DNA from: Gemmatimonadota bacterium
Lineage (GTDB): Bacteria; Gemmatimonadota; Gemmatimonadetes; Palauibacterales; Palauibacteraceae
DNA length: 16,518 bases
Direction of reading: 5' to 3'
NCBI GenBank assembly: GCA_016649455.1
Contig: JAENXO010000013.1
Span: 1-16,518, forward strand
The notes beneath the pieces were generated by a model. It was not told the DNA's origin, ran no database searches, and saw only the letters and a list, made by a program, of their open reading frames with translations. This document shows, one piece after another, positions 14,435 through 16,518 of the stretch; position 1 is the first letter of the stretch, and every line of letters starts with the position of its first letter. The translations under genes were made by a program, and so were the position numbers.

Positions 14435-15658
14435 CTAGATCGGTCGAGTTCTTCCCCGCGCGACAGCAATGAGATCGTCGACCACCCGCGAGTCGGCGCG
14501 GTCGGTCGGCTCGTCCGCGGCGACCACTTCGCCGGCCTGGATGTAGTTGTACCGATCGACGATTCCCCGGCGAATACGGGCGCCCGGCCCGATCCGGCAA
14601 TGGTCCATGACGATCGAGTCTACGATCTCGGCCCCCTTTTCCACCCACACGTCACGTCCGATCACCGACCGGACGATTGTCGCTTCGTCCACTACGGTCC
14701 CGACCCCGAGGCTGCTGTCTTCGATCCGGCCGGACAACACTCGCGGGCTCCCGCGCTGGTACGACTGGGAATGGATCGGCCACATCCGGTTGTTGAGATC
14801 GAAGCGCGGCTGCTTGCCCAGCAGGTCCATGTGGGCGGACCAGTAGGCAGGCAGCGTTCCCACATCCCGCCAGTACCCGAGTTCTTCGTGCGGTTTGATG
14901 CCAGGCACCCGGTTTCGGTGGAAATCGTAGGCGTACACCCCGTAGTCGTGATCATCTACCATGCGGGGAACGATCGTCGTGCCGAAATCGGGCTCCAGCC
15001 CCTCCTCCGCGACCTCCCGGAGCACGTTGATCAGAGCGCGGGGCTCGAAGATGTAGTTGCCCATCGAAGCGTAGGAGTATCCCGCCCTGTCCGGCATCTC
15101 CGGCGGGTCGTCGGGTTTTTCCAGCCAGCTCACGATCCGGTCGTCGGGCGTGGCCTCGGCGACTCCGAATCCGGTCGCTTCGACCGACGGGACCGGGAGC
15201 ATCGCGACGCTCAGGTCCGCTTCCTTCTTCCGGTGGAAGCGAACCATGTGACCGATGTCCATCCGATAGATATGATCGGCTCCGAACACCGCGATCAGGT
15301 CCGGCCGGAAATCATAGATCAGGTTGAAGTTCTGGTATACGGCGTCAGCCGTTCCCTGGTACCACTCCTTTCCCAGCCGCATCTGCGGGGGCACGATGGT
15401 GAGGAAGTCGTCCGGGTGCGGCGTGCTCAGACGCCAGCCTTCCCGCAGGTGGTGAATCAGTGACTGCGATCGATACTGGACCAGGACGAAGGTCGAATAG
15501 ATGCCGGAGTTGAGCAGGTTCGACAGAACGAAGTCGACGATCCTGTAGCTTCCCCCGAATGGCACGGCCGGCTTGCTTCGCTCCGCCGTCAGCGGCGCAA
15601 GACGGCTGCCTTCACCACCGGCCATTACCAGCCCCAGGACCCGTAGATTGCCTCGCAT
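14435..15658 (-). CDS. glgC: glucose-1-phosphate adenylyltransferase (ADP-glucose pyrophosphorylase)
   Basis: Makes ADP-glucose from ATP and glucose 1-phosphate, the committed and usually allosterically controlled step of bacterial glycogen synthesis. 407 residues, normal length. The nucleotidyltransferase domain begins VMAGGEGSRLAPLTAERSKP (11-30) and PFGGSYRIVDFVLSNLLNSG (33-52); YQGTADAVYQN (100-110), FGADHIYRMD (125-134) and SYASMGNYIFEP are further signatures. The C-terminal third is a left-handed beta helix (SSLGVGTVVDEATIVRSVIGRDVWVEKGAEI and so on). The ATG at 15656-15658 has a strong AGGAAGGA eight bases upstream, which supports this start although the frame is open further up. It follows glgA by 26 bases and is thus the second gene of a glgA-glgC operon. 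Its stop (14435-14437) touches the stop of the convergent DUF402 gene, with no terminator hairpin between them. Confidence 0.97.
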   Translation of the reverse strand: MRGNLRVLGLVMAGGEGSRLAPLTAERSKPAVPFGGSYRIVDFVLSNLLNSGIYSTFVLVQYRSQSLIHHLREGWRLSTPHPDDFLTIVPPQMRLGKEWYQGTADAVYQNFNLIYDFRPDLIAVFGADHIYRMDIGHMVRFHRKKEADLSVAMLPVPSVEATGFGVAEATPDDRIVSWLEKPDDPPEMPDRAGYSYASMGNYIFEPRALINVLREVAEEGLEPDFGTTIVPRMVDDHDYGVYAYDFHRNRVPGIKPHEELGYWRDVGTLPAYWSAHMDLLGKQPRFDLNNRMWPIHSQSYQRGSPRVLSGRIEDSSLGVGTVVDEATIVRSVIGRDVWVEKGAEIVDSIVMDHCRIGPGARIRRGIVDRYNYIQAGEVVAADEPTDRADSRVVDDLIAVARGRTRPI

Positions 15659-15684
15659 CGCCAGTTCCTTCCTGTTGTCGGACT

Positions 15685-16518
15685 CTATTCGCTCGTCTGT
15701 TCCAGCATTCGCTCGTACAACTCCTCGTACCTGCGCCCGCTCGCCTGCCACGAGAAATCCGTCTCCATCCCCGCCCGGATCACGTCTTCCATCGCCGCCG
15801 GCCGGGTGAACAGATCCAGCGCATCCTGGATGGCGGCAGCAAACGAGTCGGGGTCGAACGGCTCGAACACGATCCCGGTCGCCGAACCGTCGGCCAGCGT
15901 CTCCGGTGTAATTCCGATTACGCTGTCGGCCAAGCCACCGACCCGATGAACGATAGGAATGGTCCCGTACCGCTGGCTGATCATCTGGTTCAGGCCACAT
16001 GGCTCGAACGCAGAGGGCATGAGAAAGAAATCGGAGCCGGCCTCGACCAGGTGGGCCAGTCGTTCCGAGAACGCCACTCTCGAACCGACATTCGGGTTGG
16101 CCAGGTCCAGCTGTTCGATCATTTCCTCATAGCGCGACTCGCCGTTCCCGAGAAACACGAACTGTGCGGGCCAGGCGCCGAACCTCTGTTCCAACGCTTC
16201 GATCAGCGGGATCCCTTTCTGGTCCACCAGCCGCGACACCAGCCCGAACAGAGGAACTCCGGACGACTCCGGAAGTCCGAACTCCCGCTGCAACTCCTGC
16301 CTGGCAACAGCTTTTCCGGAGCGATCCTCCACATCGTACGGAGCGTCCAGGAAGGCGTCATCCGCCGGGTTCCACGCGGCCGTGTCGATTCCGTTCAGTA
16401 TCCCTTCCACCGGGTGGGTGAGCGCCTGGATGTGTCCCTCGAGCCCGAATCCGAATTCGGGCGTCGCGATCTCCGCCGCGTAGCCCGGGCTTACCGTCGT
16501 GACACGGTCCGCCGTGAG
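15685..16518 (-). CDS. glgA: glycogen synthase (ADP-glucose type, GT5), C-terminal part (runs off right edge)
   Basis: Transfers glucose from ADP-glucose to the non-reducing end of alpha-1,4-glucan. 277 codons of the C-terminal part are visible and the frame stays open to the window edge; the N-terminal KxGG motif is outside. Seen motifs: TADRVTTVSPGYAAEIATPE, EGILNGIDTAAWNP, SRLVDQKG, FVFLGNGESRYEEMI and FEPCGLNQMISQRYGTIPIVHRVGGLADSV, which carries the nucleotide-sugar-contacting glutamate and the GT-B C-terminal fold. The similarity starts mid-protein at the right edge, so any in-frame Met here is internal, not a start. It is upstream of glgC in one operon and feeds on its product, ADP-glucose. 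The promoter lies outside the window. Confidence 0.95.
   Translation of the reverse strand, partial: LTADRVTTVSPGYAAEIATPEFGFGLEGHIQALTHPVEGILNGIDTAAWNPADDAFLDAPYDVEDRSGKAVARQELQREFGLPESSGVPLFGLVSRLVDQKGIPLIEALEQRFGAWPAQFVFLGNGESRYEEMIEQLDLANPNVGSRVAFSERLAHLVEAGSDFFLMPSAFEPCGLNQMISQRYGTIPIVHRVGGLADSVIGITPETLADGSATGIVFEPFDPDSFAAAIQDALDLFTRPAAMEDVIRAGMETDFSWQASGRRYEELYERMLEQTSE

Noticed and set aside
1..16518. CRISPR arrays, tRNA/rRNA genes, transposases, att sites, long direct repeats
   Set aside because: I looked for regularly spaced repeats, tRNA cloverleaf signatures and mobile-element proteins and saw none; nearly every base is in a well supported gene.

Overview
The window is a GC-rich (roughly 60-65 % by eye) bacterial chromosome segment, almost entirely coding, with no rRNA, tRNA, CRISPR, insertion sequence or phage gene that I can see. 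Gene content is mainly housekeeping. A DUF4837 lipoprotein (a family typical of Bacteroidota and relatives), a GC-rich base composition, short lipoproteins and a dnaE-accA / ricT-metG arrangement suggest the FCB side of the tree, with Gemmatimonadota or a neighbouring uncultured phylum as my best guess. That placement is inference and was not tested by any search.

Layout. (1) 1-573, minus: the N-terminal 191 codons of the ribosome-associated GTPase TypA/BipA, running off the left edge. (2) 574-760: divergent intergenic region with two small inverted repeats. (3) 761-9039, plus: a tight run of five genes, DUF4837 lipoprotein, dnaE (replicative polymerase alpha subunit), accA (carboxyltransferase alpha of acetyl-CoA carboxylase), a PSP1/RicT-like protein and metG. 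Spacings are 17, 4, -8 and 31 bases, so they are probably co-transcribed; they combine replication, fatty-acid initiation, RNA maturation and translation functions. (4) 9040-9225: leader with a good sigma70-like promoter, a 14-codon ORF and a hairpin. (5) 9226-10212, plus: membrane-anchored M23 (LytM-type) peptidase, closed by a strong intrinsic terminator at 10249-10290. (6) A second promoter (10310-10338) drives an unrecognised coiled-coil lipoprotein (10390-11148), followed by a 12-bp hairpin. (7) fadJ-type two-domain beta-oxidation enzyme (11215-13380) and, right behind it, a DUF402 domain fused to about five transmembrane helices (to 14434), whose start codon is not obvious. (8) Convergent to these, on the minus strand, is a glycogen synthesis operon, glgA (partial, off the right edge) then glgC; the glgC stop codon directly abuts the stop codon of the DUF402 gene.

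No non-coding stretch exceeds 300 bases. I did not find a clear new multi-gene system. The most unusual objects are the DUF402-membrane fusion with no ATG/GTG/TTG where its domain begins, the unrecognised lipoprotein whose beta domain seems to be interrupted by a long coiled coil, and the layered leader of the M23 peptidase gene.
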